From Amorphophallus konjac (Eukaryota; Streptophyta; Magnoliopsida; Alismatales; Araceae), in assembly GCA_022559845.1 (NCBI GenBank), contig CM040126.1, positions 127,634,886 to 127,698,885 on the forward strand: DNA of 64,000 nt, in the 5' to 3' direction. Within the stretch, counting starts at the first letter, position 1. The number at the start of each line of letters is the position of its first letter. Shown here one piece after another: positions 45,614 to 58,253 of the stretch. Position numbers and translations under genes: made by a program. The notes below the pieces were generated by a model. That model was not told where the DNA came from, did no database searches, and worked only from the letters and a program-made list of their open reading frames with translations.

Positions 45614-45860
45614 TGCTAAATAGGGTGAAAACCCTAAGGCGCGCCGAGAACGCCCCGCGCCGAGACCGCATGCGACAAAACGGCGCGCCGTCAGCCACCC
45701 GCGCCGAAAGCTCAGCAAAGAAAAGGCACGCCGAGCGCCCCTCTACGCCAAGAACATCACTGCGCTGAGAGCATCAAAGAAGGAGGCGCGCCAAGACCAT
45801 TGCCGCGCCGAGATGGGCGTTCCGAAACCGCCAGTCGCGCCGGTTAGCTCACCAGGGGTG
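45614..45860 (-). promoter_or_regulatory. CGCGCCGAG-type motif cluster upstream of the antisense gene
   Basis: About ten copies of GGCGCGCCGAG or variants (for example 45638, 45655, 45681, 45700, 45726, 45785, 45803, 45835) within about 220 bases, upstream of a minus-strand TATA-like CTATTTAG (about 45618-45625) and the ATG at 45287. The same motif precedes the LTR TATA boxes of this element. Confidence 0.5.
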
Positions 45861-46080
45861 CTGCAATCATCAGATCAAGCCAAAGATGCTGGTGTCCGTC
45901 CAAGTATGCTTACAAAGCACTGGGGTTATACAAGCAGAATGAGAATTCAGAATCACAAGAATGAACAATGAACAAAGAACAGGAGCAGACCTGAAGAAAT
46001 TACAAAGTGTGGTGCAGTGTACACCTTCATGTCCCATGTCACTCATCCTTCGCTTACGCCACCTGCGGGTGGGGGGTATT

Positions 46081-48809
46081 TGTTGACACCTAAAATATAC
46101 CAGGAGAGACCAAAGCAGACTCAAGGCTCTGAAGGCTGGTCAGAGGTGCGGCTCCTGCACCATCCCTGGAAGTTCTGAGAATCAGAATAGAAGAGATCCA
46201 CTACCCCTAACACTTTGTCCGGCAAAAGCCATCTCTGGTTAGGCCGCTGCCCAGTACTGCTATCATTCAGATAGTCAGGCTGATAAGACTATAACAAAAT
46301 CCAGGCAACCATCTACCTGCTGGAAAGGATCTTCAGATAATTTTGATGCTCACAGAAAGGGGTTCAGGTAGCCTCACGCTCGATCGTGAATACAAGGCGT
46401 TAGGCAACCTCGGGTAGAGCGTCTACTCTGAGAAGCCCACCACGTCGACGAAGGGAGCCCATTAGGTTGATCCCGGCGCCGAATGACGAAAATGGGCCAA
46501 GCCCAACACGAGTTGAGGCGCGCCGAGAAGCTTCTTGCTGGCACGCCGGGGAGCTCGTGCCGAGAGGCAGAGGGCCATCCCTCTATAAAGACAACCTACT
46601 GCCTTCAAACAAACAAGAACAATAAGAGAGGGGACAGAAGGAGAGAATAGAAGATAGAAGAAAAGAAGAGGCAATAGAGGGAATAGGGAGCAGTAGCCAC
46701 TGAAAGAAAGGGGAGCTCGAGAGCCCTCCATAGAAGCTAAAGAGAAGAGAGAGCGGCAGATACTCGAAGGAAGAAGCAAGGTGGGGTTGGCTGTCCGACG
46801 CCCCGAGGGGCTATAGTTATCCTCCCCCTTGTTCTGTCTGAATATTTCCTTTTTCTTCTTTTGTATCTCTGCTTTCGAGCATCTTTGCCCCAGTAGCATT
46901 GAATGCTGGTGTAACCCTGTTGTCAGGGATAGAGTCTGTGTATATGTTTTTGGTTGGGTTTTCTTCCGAGTTGGATTCGTGTACGCCGTTTAGATGAAAT
47001 AGTTAATAAAAATGGGCTGAGTTTTGCCCTTTCATTATTTTTCTTCTCTCTTCCCCTGCATCCGAGGTTTAATATATGCAACTGCTAGCTTAATCTTCTA
47101 GATCTGCTGAAGGCTTCTCTGCTATTTTTCCTCACCACCTCGTATCCACATCGAGAGCCTGAGACAGTCTATCTCATGGCTTCTCGTCTCTGAATTAAAG
47201 AGGGATAGACTCAGAAGTTTCCGTCTGTGGTTCTGCCCCCAGTGAGGCTCCAGAGGGAAGGCTATCATCTCCCTAGATTATACCATCTCTATAACCCCCC
47301 CTTCAGTGGTCGTCAAACCCTTGAATAAGCCCTCTTTACAAATCCCTGGATAAATCCTCCTTTAACGCTTCAGAAACCCCTTCAAACCTTACCAAAACCC
47401 TTGTTTCAAAAATCCTCCCAACCTCCCGGCGCGACCCTCCCTCGGCGTGAGTCTCGCACCGAGTGCTACCCACGCCGGTTGTTCTCGTCCCATCGCGTCG
47501 CGACCTCTTGGGCAACTGGTCGCACCGAGGCCTCCATCCCCCCTTTGTGCCAAAGCCGGCCATTCCGATAGCTTCGTGCCGATACTCTTCTGAGCCATGC
47601 TAGCCTTGGTCATGATACTCCATCCGTCCAAAGGAGAAATACTATCCTTCCCTAGACCCTCGTGGGAGCTATATCAAAGGGGTTAATCCCCCCACATTCT
47701 GCCAACCCAATAAGTCATGGAGTTCTACCACTGTATGTCTTCCGTTGACTATACATGGGGACATTAATGAATCTCACAATACGTGGATAACGTCCCATAA
47801 GATTGAGATCCTTTTCGGATCTAGGGCTACGCCCGCCTCCCTTTTGGTTTCTGCTCTGACATTTCGTGAGTGGATGACCTATAATACCCTTTTGGGACAC
47901 TCCAGAATAAGGGGAGGTGCTGTCAAAATTCATCCCCGAGCTTTACTCTATCGTATAGTGTGACACTTTCACTAAGATTATGAATCTAACCCCAACTGTG
48001 TGGCAGAGATCTGAGGTACACCATCTCATGATCCTCTGCTCACCACCATCAGAGGGGAATATAACCCATGTGGTCTCCTTAGAATTTCTATGGATGAGCC
48101 TACCCTCACCTTCTACCCCACTCAAATACCACCATGAATAAGCTCACGAAACCCCCATTGAACGCAAAAGTCCCCTTTGAATTCATAAACCCCTCATAAT
48201 ACTTGAAAACTCAGAAACCCCCTTTTTTATCGGCGCCACACAACTCCCGGCGCAGCCTCCTCTCGGCGCCAATTTCGCGCCGGGTGATGGGCGCACTGGG
48301 GAGCTTGTCGCGCCGACTCCCCTTCATTCCCAGCCGCATCGGTTCACTTTCGTGCCAAAACCCCAGTCGCGTCGGTTCATTCTTGTATCAGCCATCACTC
48401 AAATATCTAATTTTTCAGCAACTTTACTGAGCCTGGAACCAATCTAGACTTGGCACCCTAGCCTCCATGGACCATCATATCAGTTCCCACCGTAGCGTGG
48501 GAGTCTCATGGTTCTTCATCCATGTCTAAACTAAGCTATATTAACGGGGTCTTACCCCGATATTGTATGCCATTAATCGTCGGGTTTTCTTCCAACCCTA
48601 CCGACCCCGGGAGTCTTGCCATTGCAAGCCCTCTAGTGGTCTCTAAAGAGGAATATCGACAAACACCGTGGCAATGGACATTGTCCCGTCACACTCAGAC
48701 CCTTCTGGATCTCGGGCTACGCCCGGCTCTCCTTCTGGCTTCCATCCCGGCATTCCGTGGGTGGATGACCTATATTCCCCCTTTGGCATAGTCCAAAATA
48801 AGGGGATAT
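46081..48809 (+). repeat. 3' LTR of Ogre-B, first part
   Basis: Aligns base by base with 23852 onward, starting TGTTGACACC right after the purine tract. Interrupted at 48809 (GATAT) by the Tekay element; the end of the LTR is at 58254-58584. TATA box at 46584. Confidence 0.95.
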
Positions 48810-50897
48810 TGGTGAGGACACACGGCGCTATCCTCGACGGAGCACCCGGCACACCGCTACCTCCTTGTGGCTCGGCGACGGCGGCACCTTCTAGTTATCT
48901 TTTCATCATGTTTAGGCCATGTTGGGCCTCAGTCTGGACTTGCTCAGGCCTTGTGGGCCTTGTCTTTTGGTCCCTGCGTGGACATCTTATTGTTTGGGCA
49001 CTTATTGGGCCATATAGTGGCCAATTGGGTTGCTTTGTGGGGTAATGGATCTTGTTATTGGGTCAGGGGCTTATTGGGGCTTGAAGCCCACTTAAAAGAG
49101 GCCCATTAGGGTTTAGGGGGCGGCCCCCTCCCCATCTAGAGGAGGAGGAGGCAGCCGCCCCCCCCCCCTTCCTAGTTCTACTAGGGAAGGTGGGGGGCGC
49201 TCCCCTCTCCCTTCCCCTTTTCCCCTCTCCTCCTTTCCCCAACTCCACCCCTTCCTTATCCCACTTAGATTCCTTTCCTATTTTCTAAGCTTGCTGAAAT
49301 TTGGGCCGCCTTTCTCTCCTTGGAGCTGGGCGCACCCCTCCCTTCTAGTTAGATTAGGGTTTTCCCATCCCCTATAAGTAGTTCTCACCTTGTACCGATT
49401 ACAGTTTACACATGAATTTGAATACAAGTGAGTATTGTGCAAAGCTTTTTGCGCCCTTCTCTCTCTCTCTCTTTCTGCTCCTACGACGGGAGAACGGCGG
49501 GGTGTGACGCCTCAGCCCTCGGTGGACTCCGGGGTTCCCTCTTATCCTCATCTTCTTCCTCAACGGTTCGTGTTCGTGATTCCAGATTTCTACCCCGACT
49601 TGTAGCAGAGCTCGCGCCCCCTTCCTGGACGAGTTTTGCCACGACCTATTTTCTGGAGATACGTCTGCGGATCAGCTTCGCGTCGGCGCCCATTTTGCAT
49701 CAATCGGAGATCGGCACTGCCCGTACCGATTTTCTCCGCCGACCTGCGCCAGCACCACTTTCTCTGCTCGCCCAGCGGGGAGGCCCTGATTGCGAATTTT
49801 CCCCAGGCCTCCACGCTGCGTCTTTTGCCCTGGTTCCTTCAGGGTTCGTAGATCTCCGAGTCAACTTTCCAACACCGCCAACGGCGTCGCGTTTCGACAT
49901 CGTCACCGTCCGTGGCGGTCGATCTCGTGGGGTTGCGCCAGCGCGTCTGCCCAGTCCGCCCAGCGAACCAGCCCCGACTTTCAGCGACTCCTGCGGCTCG
50001 CACCGGCGTCGTCTGCCAGCGCCATTTGGCCGAGGGCGATCTCTGCCAGTCAGCTTTCACCCCCAACCGGCCCGGACTTGTTCGGGCACCAGAAGGCCGA
50101 TTTCCAGATTTTACCGTCGGCGAGCGCAGTTCTGCGCCCACAGAACCTGATCTGACTTTCAGCAGCGCCCACGGTCACCACCGGCGGATCCAGCGCGCCC
50201 CCTTTGGCCGGAGCGTTCCTCCAACAGTCAGCGACGCGTCCTCTCTGACGGTGCCTCAAACGGGCGTCGTATCAGCCCGTGAGACCCCCCCTCCGCCCAG
50301 GCGCGCGCGACACCGGTTTCTGCAGCGTTGCACCCGAACCTCCTCGCGGCCGACCCGTCACCGAGTGCAGCCCGTCAACCCGTGTCCGGCAGCCCCGAAC
50401 GTATTGGTTGTAGCCTTTTACCTCCCTGCGAGGAGTGGGCCGTTATTGGGTTGTATTTTATTGACCTCTGGTGTATCGGGGTTGTTGGTTCACGGCCGGG
50501 GTTCCTTCCCCACGCCTAGGCGTGGAGGTACGCGCTCCGACTCCCCTCCTTTTGCTTGCTCTTTTAGTATGTGATTGATTATGCCGCGTGAGAGAGGGTA
50601 GGTGCCTAGCCACTTATTGCCATCACCGCGGATCGTGAGTGAGAGCATCCATCCCTAGCACTAGTCGAGCACCGAGCTAGGACTCGACTCCCCTTGTCTT
50701 TGGAGGTCGACTATACGCCTAGACACGTACGCTTCCCTCCTTGGGACGGCCGAGGTCGGAGTTTCTGTTGAGAGACGTCCCTCATTCTGTGGGATATCAC
50801 GGTGGTCAGCCACTTGGCGACCCTTGAGCGTGCTACTGCCGGCCTCAGTTAGAGTCTTTTGTGAGTCTTAGTCCGTGTCGGTCCCCGTCCCGCGTCA
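48810..50897 (+). repeat. 5' LTR of the Tekay element
   Basis: 2088 bases. TATA box CCTATAAGTA at 49371-49380, about 560 bases in. CT-repeat at about 49447-49464 and a GC-rich second half. Open frames of up to 240 residues occur in it (for example 49428-50150) and recur in the other LTR, but match no family and overlap each other on several frames. Confidence 0.97.
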
Positions 50898-50899
50898 AA

Positions 50900-50913
50900 T
50901 TTGGTATCAGAGC
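50900..50913 (+). promoter_or_regulatory. Primer binding site of the Tekay element
   Basis: TTTGGTATCAGAGC two bases after the LTR end, complementary to initiator tRNA-Met. Confidence 0.95.
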
Positions 50914-51057
50914 ATGGTTACCAACTTGTCCTTACAGGTTGGGTCTTAGGGTCGTGTCTAGGTTTTGGACGTGTCTTGTTTGAGTCTTGCATCTCATTGC
51001 ATTCGTGTCCCTCTAGGTCTTAGGGTGTCAGCCTACCCTTCCCTTAGTCTCCTTTGC

Positions 51058-54000
51058 ATGCCCACTCGGGGTGGTTCGGATTACCATCGCCCGGACGCCA
51101 TGGGTGACCAACACCCACCTCAGGGACGCCCATCTCTAGAGGATCTGATTACCCAACTTATGACCCGTATGGACAGGTCCGACCAGTCCATCAAGGAGTT
51201 GACTGAGCATCTAGATGGCTGTCTGAAGATCATTGAGGATCGTGCCAGAGTGTCTGACTTAACCATCCAGGGCCTTGTTGGACGGATTGGGAGAGTTGAT
51301 GAAGTGCCCCACCAGGACCCTCCTAGAGCCGATCGAGCCCCTCCAGTTGCTGCCGCTCAAGCCCCTCGGGCTCAGGAGCGACGTCCCCGAGCCCCCGACT
51401 TTGATGACTATGGGTCCGAGAATGATTTTGAGGGGAATGGGCGCCAGTACCGTGGTCGTCGACCACATCAGGATGAGGATGATAGGATCCTTAGGACCGT
51501 CCGTGCCGATCCACCCACTTTCGAGGGGTCCCTTGACCCAAAAGTCTACATAGACTGGGAGAATAGCATGGATAGGTATTTCGAATGGGTTGAGATGTCT
51601 GAGCTTCGGCAAGTCCGATTTGCCAAGATGAAGCTCGTGGGGAGAGCCCAGACCTACTGGAGGAATGTCGAGAGCCTGATGTTGCAGAGGCAGGATCCAC
51701 CCATAGAAACCTGGATTGACATGCGGCGTAAGCTCCGCGAGAAGTATGTCCCTCCTTCTTACCGCCAGAGGCTCATCGACCGATGGCAGACCCTTAGTCA
51801 GGGCGATCGGTCCGTGACCGAGTACATCGCCGAGTTTGACGAGTATTATTTGCGATGTGGAGTTGATGAGGAGAAGGGCATGCCTGTTTCGCGTTTTCGC
51901 CGTGGTTTGAGGCCCGAGTATCAGTATGAGCTCTACCGTCGCCAGGTAGACACTTTAGAGCTGGCTTACCAGGTTGCCCTAGAGTTAGAGCAATTTGAGT
52001 TGGAGTTTGGCCCCACCTTTCGTCAGGGGATGCCTAGTCAGCGGGGTCTTGACCCTCGCTCCACTTCCACCCAGTATGGTCGATATCCGGCGGCTCGGCC
52101 CGCGGAGCCTCTTCGCCAGGACCCCACTGGTCCCAAGCCTCGTCCACCCCTTCCTAGGGACCCGTTTCCTCCACCTCGCCAGCAGCCGCCCTACCCCCCC
52201 ACACGCCCTACACTTCCACCTCCCGCGCACCCTGCGCATTCTCAGCCTTTACTCCCCGCGCCCCGTCATGATGACAAGGGCAAGAGTCCTATGACCGCTG
52301 GAGCCTCATCCAGTGCGGGCGCACGTACTACTTGTTACCGGTGTGGCGGATTTGGCCACTTTGCTGATAGATGCCCCACTCGAGAGAGGAAGGCCCTTGT
52401 CATGGCAGACCCCACTTCCACTGAGTCCCCCACTAAGCCTATTCCTGTTAGTTATGAGGTAGACCAGGACTTGGTTGAGGAGTTCTTCGATGATCTGCTC
52501 GAAGGAGAGCAGGATGGTGCCCAGGGTAGCCACTTTCAGGGTGACCCACAGTTAGGGGTAGTTAGGTGCATCCTAGCCCAGCCCCAGGTGAGTGACGACT
52601 GGCATCGCACCACCATTTTTCACACCTTCTGCAGGCTTGGAGGTAAAGCTTGCAAGATTGTCATTGATAGCGGGAGTTGCATCAACGCCATATCTACTGG
52701 CACTGTTACCCGCCTTGGGTTGACCCCAGTTGACCACCCTGCCCCCTATAGGGTTTCGTGGGTCGATTCTACCTCCATTCCTGTTAGGCTCCGTTGCCTG
52801 GTGCCCCTTCAGTTCCAGACCTATCAGGATGAAATTTGGTGCGATGTTCTACCTATGGAGGTAGGTAGCATTATTTTAGGGAGGCCGTGGTTGTTTGACA
52901 TGGATGCCACCCTACAGGGCCGTGCAAACACTTGCACATTTGATCACAACGGCCACAGGATCACCCTCCACCCAGCCCCACCTAGGGACCCTACTGTTAG
53001 GGGACCAGCCGGCCCTAGTGCCACGACCACCCCTCACCAGGGGAAGGTCAGCCCACCACCACCACCACCTCCGGTGTCAGTTTCCACCCCCTCTCCCACC
53101 CTCACCATAGAGGCCCCTCCGACTAGGAGGTTGATGATCATCAGTCCCCGAGAGATGGAGAGAGAGGTTGCTAGTGGTGTCCCTCTTTTAGCTGTGGTTG
53201 GCAGGGAGACGGGTGAGGTGGTCCCCAGTCTCGAGGGAGTGACAGACCCTCAGTTAGCTGAGATGTTGCGAGAGTTTGCTGATATTTTCCCGGAGGACCT
53301 TCCCGAAGGCCTTCCACCATTGCGTGACATTCAGCACGAGATTGATCTTGTCCCGGGCTCGTCCTTGCCCAATCTTCCACATTATAGGATGAGTCCCGCG
53401 GACCACGCTGAGCTACAGAGACAGGTTGATGAGTTGATGAGTAGGGGTTCCCTTCGGGATAGCAAGAGTCCCTGTGCTGTTCCCGCCCTGCTAGCGCCGA
53501 AGAAGGATGGCACATGGCGTATGTGCATCGATAGCCGTGCGATCAATAAAATCACGGTTAAGTATAGGTTTCCCATTCCCCGGCTGGATGACTTGCTTGA
53601 TATGATGTCGGGAGCCACGATTTTCTCGAAGATCGATCTTAGGAGTGGCTATCACCAGGTGAGGATCAGACCAGGTGATGAGTGGAAGACTGCTTTTAAG
53701 ACCAAGGATGGTCTTTACGAGTGGTTGGTCATGCCCTTCGGGCTGACTAACGCCCCTAGCACCTTCATGCGGGTGATGACGCAGGTGTTGCGTCCTATGA
53801 TTGGAGTGTTTGTGGTCGTCTACTTCGACGACATCTTGATTTATAGCCGCACTAGGGAGTTACACCTAGACCACCTTAGGCAGGTGTGTGTTGTTCTGAG
53901 ACGGGAGAGCTTGTTTGCCAACCCTAAGAAGTGTAGCTTCATGACTGACCAGGTTTCTTTCTTAGGGTTCATTGTGTCCCGTGACGGAGTCTCCGCTGAT

Positions 54001-56244
54001 CCGGAGAAGATCCGTGCCATAGTGGAGTGGCCCGAGCCCCGCTCACTCCACGATGTTAGGAGCTTTCATGGTCTGGCGACATTCTATCGCCGTTTCATTA
54101 GGGGGTTCAGTTCTATCACCGCCCCGATCACGGATTGCATCCGTAAGGGCGAGTTTACCTGGACGAAGGCTGCTGCCACAGCCTTCCAGACTATCAAGGA
54201 TCGCATGACCCAGGCACCCGTTCTTACACTTCCTGACTTTTCTAAGGTGTTTGAGGTTACATGTGATGCCTCAGGTGTAGGCATAGGGGGAGTGCTTAGC
54301 CAGGAGTCCCACCCTATAGCCTTTTTCAGTGAGAAACTCAATGATGCCAAACTGCGTTACTCTACTTATGACAAGGAATTCTACGCAGTTGTCCAGGCTT
54401 TGCGCTATTGGAGGCACTATCTCCTCCACCAGGAGTTCGTGCACTTTTCTGACCACGAGGCATTGAGATTTCTCCACACCCAAAAGAAGTTGAATGCCAG
54501 ACATAGTAGATGGGTGGAATATTTGCAGGAGTTTACATTCGTTCTCAAGCACAAGGCAGGTGCTGAGAACAAGGTGGCCGATGCTCTTAGTCGGCGGGTG
54601 ATGTTGATATCCACCATGAATGTTCAGGTGGTTGGTTTAGAGAAGTTGAAAGAGGCCTACATTGATTGCCCGGACTTCGGTCCCATCTATTCTGCCCTTC
54701 AGTCAGGACCGTCCCGTGAGTTTAGCGAGTATGTCCTTCAGGATGGTCACTTATTTCGAGGTGATAGGTTGTGCATCCCACGGACTTCAGTTCGTGATTT
54801 TCTTATGTGGGAGCTTCATGCAGGAGGTCTTGCCGGCCACTTCGGCCGAAACAAGACCATAGAGGCTGTTGAGCACCGTTTCTGCTGGCCCAGTTTGAAG
54901 AGGGATGTGGCCCGCATAGTTGCCCAGTGTCGTATTTGTGCCCTAGCGAAGCAGAGGAAACAGAACACTGGCCTTTATACCCCTCTGCCTGTCCCTGATA
55001 GTCCTTGGCAGGATATCAGCATGGACTTTGTGCTTGGTTTGCCCCGTACTGCACGGCGGCATGATTCTATTTTTGTTGTGGTTGACCGCTTCTCCAAGAT
55101 GGCCTTGTTTATTCCTTGTTCCAAGACATCGGATGCCTCTAGAGTTGCCAGGTTGTTCTTCACCCACTGTGTGTCCAGCTTTGGGTTGCCGCGTACCATT
55201 GTTTCTGATAGGGATGTGCGTTTTACGAGCTATTTTTGGAAAACCCTTTGGCGGATGATGGGCACCCAGTTGAAGTTCTCCACCGCATACCACCCCCAGA
55301 CTGACGGTCAGACAGAGGTAGTCAATAGAAGTCTAGGGGATCTTCTGAGGTGTTTAGTGCGTGATAGAGTTGGAGATTGGGGCCTTGTCTTACCATTAGC
55401 AGAGTTTGCATATAATGATTCGGTCAATAGGTCTACAGGGTTGAGTCCATTTGAGATTGTCACTGGTCGAAGACCTAGGAAGCCGATTGATTTGATTCCC
55501 TCCCCCATTCAGTCCCGAGTCTCTGAGTCAGCTGAGTCTTTTGCGGAGCATATTAGACAGTTGCATGACCATGTCCGTCGTCATATAGAGGCCAGCAACG
55601 CACGTTACAAGGAGTTAGCTGACGCGCACAGACGCACACGTGAGTTCCGCGAGGGAGAGTACGTCATGGTCCGGGTTAGACCGGAACGGTTTCCTTCGGG
55701 AGCCGTAAAGAAGCTCCAAGACCGCGGTGCAGGACCATTCAGAGTGTTGAGGCGTATTGGGTCGAACGCATATGAGATCGAGCTACCAGACGACTACGGG
55801 ATCAGTTCGACGTTCAATGTCTCTGATCTAGTAGCTTATCGGGATCCCGCGGTGATACCCAGTGAGTTATTTGGGCCTGACCCTCCTGTTGTGAGTGATA
55901 CACCTACTGAGAGTCCACCTCCTCCAGCCCCATTACAAAAACGCGAGCATATAGATTGCATACTGGATGAGCAGGTGACTACTACCAGGAGCGGAGCCTA
56001 CCAACGCTTCTTAGTGCGTTGGAGAGGGCGCCCCGAGTCGGACAACACCTGGATTACACGTGGAGAGCTGGAGCGGATCGATCCGGACCTGCTGGAGCGG
56101 TACCTCAGCGACCGTGACCCTTACTCGACGGGGTCGAGTTCTTCCCACCCGGGGAGAATTGGTGAGGACACACGGCGCTATCCTCGACGGAGCACCCGGC
56201 ACACCGCTACCTCCTTGTGGCTCGGCGACGGCGGCACCTTCTAG
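51058..56244 (+). CDS. Gag-Pol polyprotein of the Tekay-type chromovirus, intact
   Basis: Start chosen at ATG 51058 ([13 protein letters not shown]); the frame is open back to 50965 but without ATG. 1728 residues. Gag core about 149-317 ([20 protein letters not shown] ... [10 protein letters not shown]), CCHC knuckle [14 protein letters not shown] at 426-439, proline-rich stretches before it and around 650-680, aspartic protease with D537 (IDSGS), RT with YFDD from Y922, RNase H from D1070 ([11 protein letters not shown]), integrase with an HHCC finger from H1254 and DD35E at D1323, D1384 and E1420, and a chromodomain about 1629-1685 ([12 protein letters not shown] ... [20 protein letters not shown]). 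All catalytic motifs are present and no stop interrupts. Gag and Pol share one frame, as usual for Tekay. The last 28 residues are encoded by the 3' LTR, so the purine tract lies within the coding sequence. Confidence 0.96.
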   Translation: MPTRGGSDYHRPDAMGDQHPPQGRPSLEDLITQLMTRMDRSDQSIKELTEHLDGCLKIIEDRARVSDLTIQGLVGRIGRVDEVPHQDPPRADRAPPVAAAQAPRAQERRPRAPDFDDYGSENDFEGNGRQYRGRRPHQDEDDRILRTVRADPPTFEGSLDPKVYIDWENSMDRYFEWVEMSELRQVRFAKMKLVGRAQTYWRNVESLMLQRQDPPIETWIDMRRKLREKYVPPSYRQRLIDRWQTLSQGDRSVTEYIAEFDEYYLRCGVDEEKGMPVSRFRRGLRPEYQYELYRRQVDTLELAYQVALELEQFELEFGPTFRQGMPSQRGLDPRSTSTQYGRYPAARPAEPLRQDPTGPKPRPPLPRDPFPPPRQQPPYPPTRPTLPPPAHPAHSQPLLPAPRHDDKGKSPMTAGASSSAGARTTCYRCGGFGHFADRCPTRERKALVMADPTSTESPTKPIPVSYEVDQDLVEEFFDDLLEGEQDGAQGSHFQGDPQLGVVRCILAQPQVSDDWHRTTIFHTFCRLGGKACKIVIDSGSCINAISTGTVTRLGLTPVDHPAPYRVSWVDSTSIPVRLRCLVPLQFQTYQDEIWCDVLPMEVGSIILGRPWLFDMDATLQGRANTCTFDHNGHRITLHPAPPRDPTVRGPAGPSATTTPHQGKVSPPPPPPPVSVSTPSPTLTIEAPPTRRLMIISPREMEREVASGVPLLAVVGRETGEVVPSLEGVTDPQLAEMLREFADIFPEDLPEGLPPLRDIQHEIDLVPGSSLPNLPHYRMSPADHAELQRQVDELMSRGSLRDSKSPCAVPALLAPKKDGTWRMCIDSRAINKITVKYRFPIPRLDDLLDMMSGATIFSKIDLRSGYHQVRIRPGDEWKTAFKTKDGLYEWLVMPFGLTNAPSTFMRVMTQVLRPMIGVFVVVYFDDILIYSRTRELHLDHLRQVCVVLRRESLFANPKKCSFMTDQVSFLGFIVSRDGVSADPEKIRAIVEWPEPRSLHDVRSFHGLATFYRRFIRGFSSITAPITDCIRKGEFTWTKAAATAFQTIKDRMTQAPVLTLPDFSKVFEVTCDASGVGIGGVLSQESHPIAFFSEKLNDAKLRYSTYDKEFYAVVQALRYWRHYLLHQEFVHFSDHEALRFLHTQKKLNARHSRWVEYLQEFTFVLKHKAGAENKVADALSRRVMLISTMNVQVVGLEKLKEAYIDCPDFGPIYSALQSGPSREFSEYVLQDGHLFRGDRLCIPRTSVRDFLMWELHAGGLAGHFGRNKTIEAVEHRFCWPSLKRDVARIVAQCRICALAKQRKQNTGLYTPLPVPDSPWQDISMDFVLGLPRTARRHDSIFVVVDRFSKMALFIPCSKTSDASRVARLFFTHCVSSFGLPRTIVSDRDVRFTSYFWKTLWRMMGTQLKFSTAYHPQTDGQTEVVNRSLGDLLRCLVRDRVGDWGLVLPLAEFAYNDSVNRSTGLSPFEIVTGRRPRKPIDLIPSPIQSRVSESAESFAEHIRQLHDHVRRHIEASNARYKELADAHRRTREFREGEYVMVRVRPERFPSGAVKKLQDRGAGPFRVLRRIGSNAYEIELPDDYGISSTFNVSDLVAYRDPAVIPSELFGPDPPVVSDTPTESPPPPAPLQKREHIDCILDEQVTTTRSGAYQRFLVRWRGRPESDNTWITRGELERIDPDLLERYLSDRDPYSTGSSSSHPGRIGEDTRRYPRRSTRHTATSLWLGDGGTF
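56146..56159 (+). promoter_or_regulatory. Polypurine tract of the Tekay element
   Basis: CACCCGGGGAGAAT directly before the 3' LTR; the same sequence precedes the LTR of the left chromovirus (3800-3813, minus strand). It primes plus-strand DNA synthesis and also codes for HPGRI in the polyprotein. Confidence 0.85.
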
Positions 56245-58248
56245 TTATCTTTTCATCATGTTTAGGCCATGTTGGGCCTCAGTCTGGACTTGCTCAGGCC
56301 TTGTGGGCCTTGTCTTTTGGTCCCTGCGTGGACATCTTATTGTTTGGGCACTTATTGGGCCATATAGTGGCCAATTGGGTTGCTTTGTGGGGTAATGGAT
56401 CTTGTTATTGGGTCAGGGGCTTATTGGGGCTTGAAGCCCACTTAAAAGAGGCCCATTAGGGTTTAGGGGGCGGCCCCCTCCCCATCTAGAGGAGGAGGAG
56501 GCAGCCGCCCCCCCCCCCCTTCCTAGTTCTACTAGGGAAGGTGGGGGGCGCTCCCCTCTCCCTTCCCCTTTTCCCCTCTCCTCCTTTCCCCAACTCCACC
56601 CCTTCCTTATCCCACTTAGATTCCTTTCCTATTTTCTAAGCTTGCTGAAATTTGGGCCGCCTTTCTCTCCTTGGAGCTGGGCGCACCCCTCCCTTCTAGT
56701 TAGATTAGGGTTTTCCCATCCCCTATAAGTAGTTCTCACCTTGTACCGATTACAGTTTACACATGAATTTGAATACAAGTGAGTATTGTGCAAAGCTTTT
56801 TGCGCCCTTCTCTCTCTCTCTCTTTCTGCTCCTGCGACGGGAGAACGGCGGGGTGTGACGCCTCAGCCCTCGGTGGACTCCGGGGTTCCCTCTTATCCTC
56901 ATCTTCTTCCTCAACGGTTCGTGTTCGTGATTCCAGATTTCTGCCCCGACTTGTAGCAGAGCTCGCGCCCCCTTCCTGGACGAGTTTTGCCACGACCTAT
57001 TTTCTGGAGATACGTCTGCGGATCAGCTTCGCGTCGGCGCCCATTTTGCATCAATCGGAGATCGGCACTGCCCGTACCGATTTTCTCCGCCGACCTGCGC
57101 CAGCACCACTTTCTCTGCTCACCCAGCGGGGAGGCCCTGATTGCGAATTTTCCCCAGGCCTCCACGCTGCGTCTTTTGCCCTGGTTCCTTCAGGGTTCGT
57201 AGATCTCCGAGTCAACTTTCCAACGCCACCGACGGCGTCGCGTTTCGACATCGTCACCGTCCGTGGCGGTCGATCTCGTGGGGTTGCGCCAGCGCGTCTG
57301 CCCAGTCCGCCCAGCGAACAAGCCCCGACTTTCAGCGACTCCTGCGGCTCGCACCGGCGTCGTCTGCCAGCGCCATTTGGCCGAGGGCGATCTCTGCCAG
57401 TCAGCTTTCACCCCCAACCGGCCCGGACTTGTTCGGGCACCAGAAGGCCGATTTCCAGATTTTACCGTCGGCGAGCGCAGTTCTGCGCCCACAGAACCTG
57501 ATCTGACTTTCAGCAGCGCCCACGGTCACCACCGGCGGATCCAGCGCGCCCCCTTTGGCCGGAGCGTTCCTCCAACAGTCAGCGACGCGTCCTCTCTGAC
57601 GGTGCCTCAAACGGGCGTCGTATCAGCCCGTGAGACCCCCCCTCCGCCCAGGCGCGCGCGACACCGGTTTCTGCAGCGTTGCACCCGAACCTCCTCGCGG
57701 CCGACCCGTCACCGAGTGCAGCCCGTCAACCCGTGTCCGGCAGCCCCGAACGTATTGGTTGTAGCCTTTTACCTCCCTGCGAGGAGTGGGCCGTTATTGG
57801 GTTGTATTTTATTGACCTCTGGTGTATCGGGGTTGTTGGTTCACGGCCGGGGTTCCTTCCCCACGCCTAGGCGTGGAGGTACGCGCTCCGACTCCCCTCC
57901 TTTTGCTTGCTCTTTTAGTATGTGATTGATTATGCCACGTGAGAGAGGGTAGGTGCCTAGCCACTTATTGCCATCACCGCGGATCGTGAGTGAGAGCATC
58001 CATCCCTAGCACTAGTCGAGCACCGAGCTAGGACTCGACTCCCCTTGTCTTTGGAGGTCGACTATACGCCTAGACACGTGCGCTTCCCTCCTTGGGACGG
58101 CCGAGGTCGGAGTTTCTGTTGAGAGACGTCCCTCATTCTGTGGGATATCACGGTGGTCAGCCACTTGGCGACCCTTGAGCGTGCTACTGCCGGCCTCAGT
58201 TAGAGTCTTTTGTGAGTCTTAGTCCGTGTCGGTCCCCGTCCCGCGTCA
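56160..58248 (+). repeat. 3' LTR of the Tekay element
   Basis: 2089 bases, almost identical to 48810-50897. TATA box at 56721-56730. Confidence 0.97.
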
Positions 58249-58253
58249 GATAT

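Larger units (their letters stand above)
48810..58248 (+). mobile_element. Young, complete Tekay/Del-type chromovirus
   Basis: 9439 bases with LTRs 48810-50897 and 56160-58248 (TGGTGAGG...CGCGTCA), target duplication GATAT at 48805-48809 and 58249-58253, primer site, intact polyprotein and purine tract. By eye the LTRs differ by about nine substitutions, eight of them transitions, plus one base in a C run: about 0.4 percent. At the commonly used rate of 1.3e-8 per site per year, an assumption, that is under 0.2 million years. It is the innermost and youngest insertion. Confidence 0.97.

Noticed and set aside
49428..50574. Overlapping 240- and 220-residue frames in the Tekay LTR, repeated at 56779-57925
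   Set aside because: GC-rich LTR with long chance frames on both strands; no domain, and the copies are identical only because the LTRs are.
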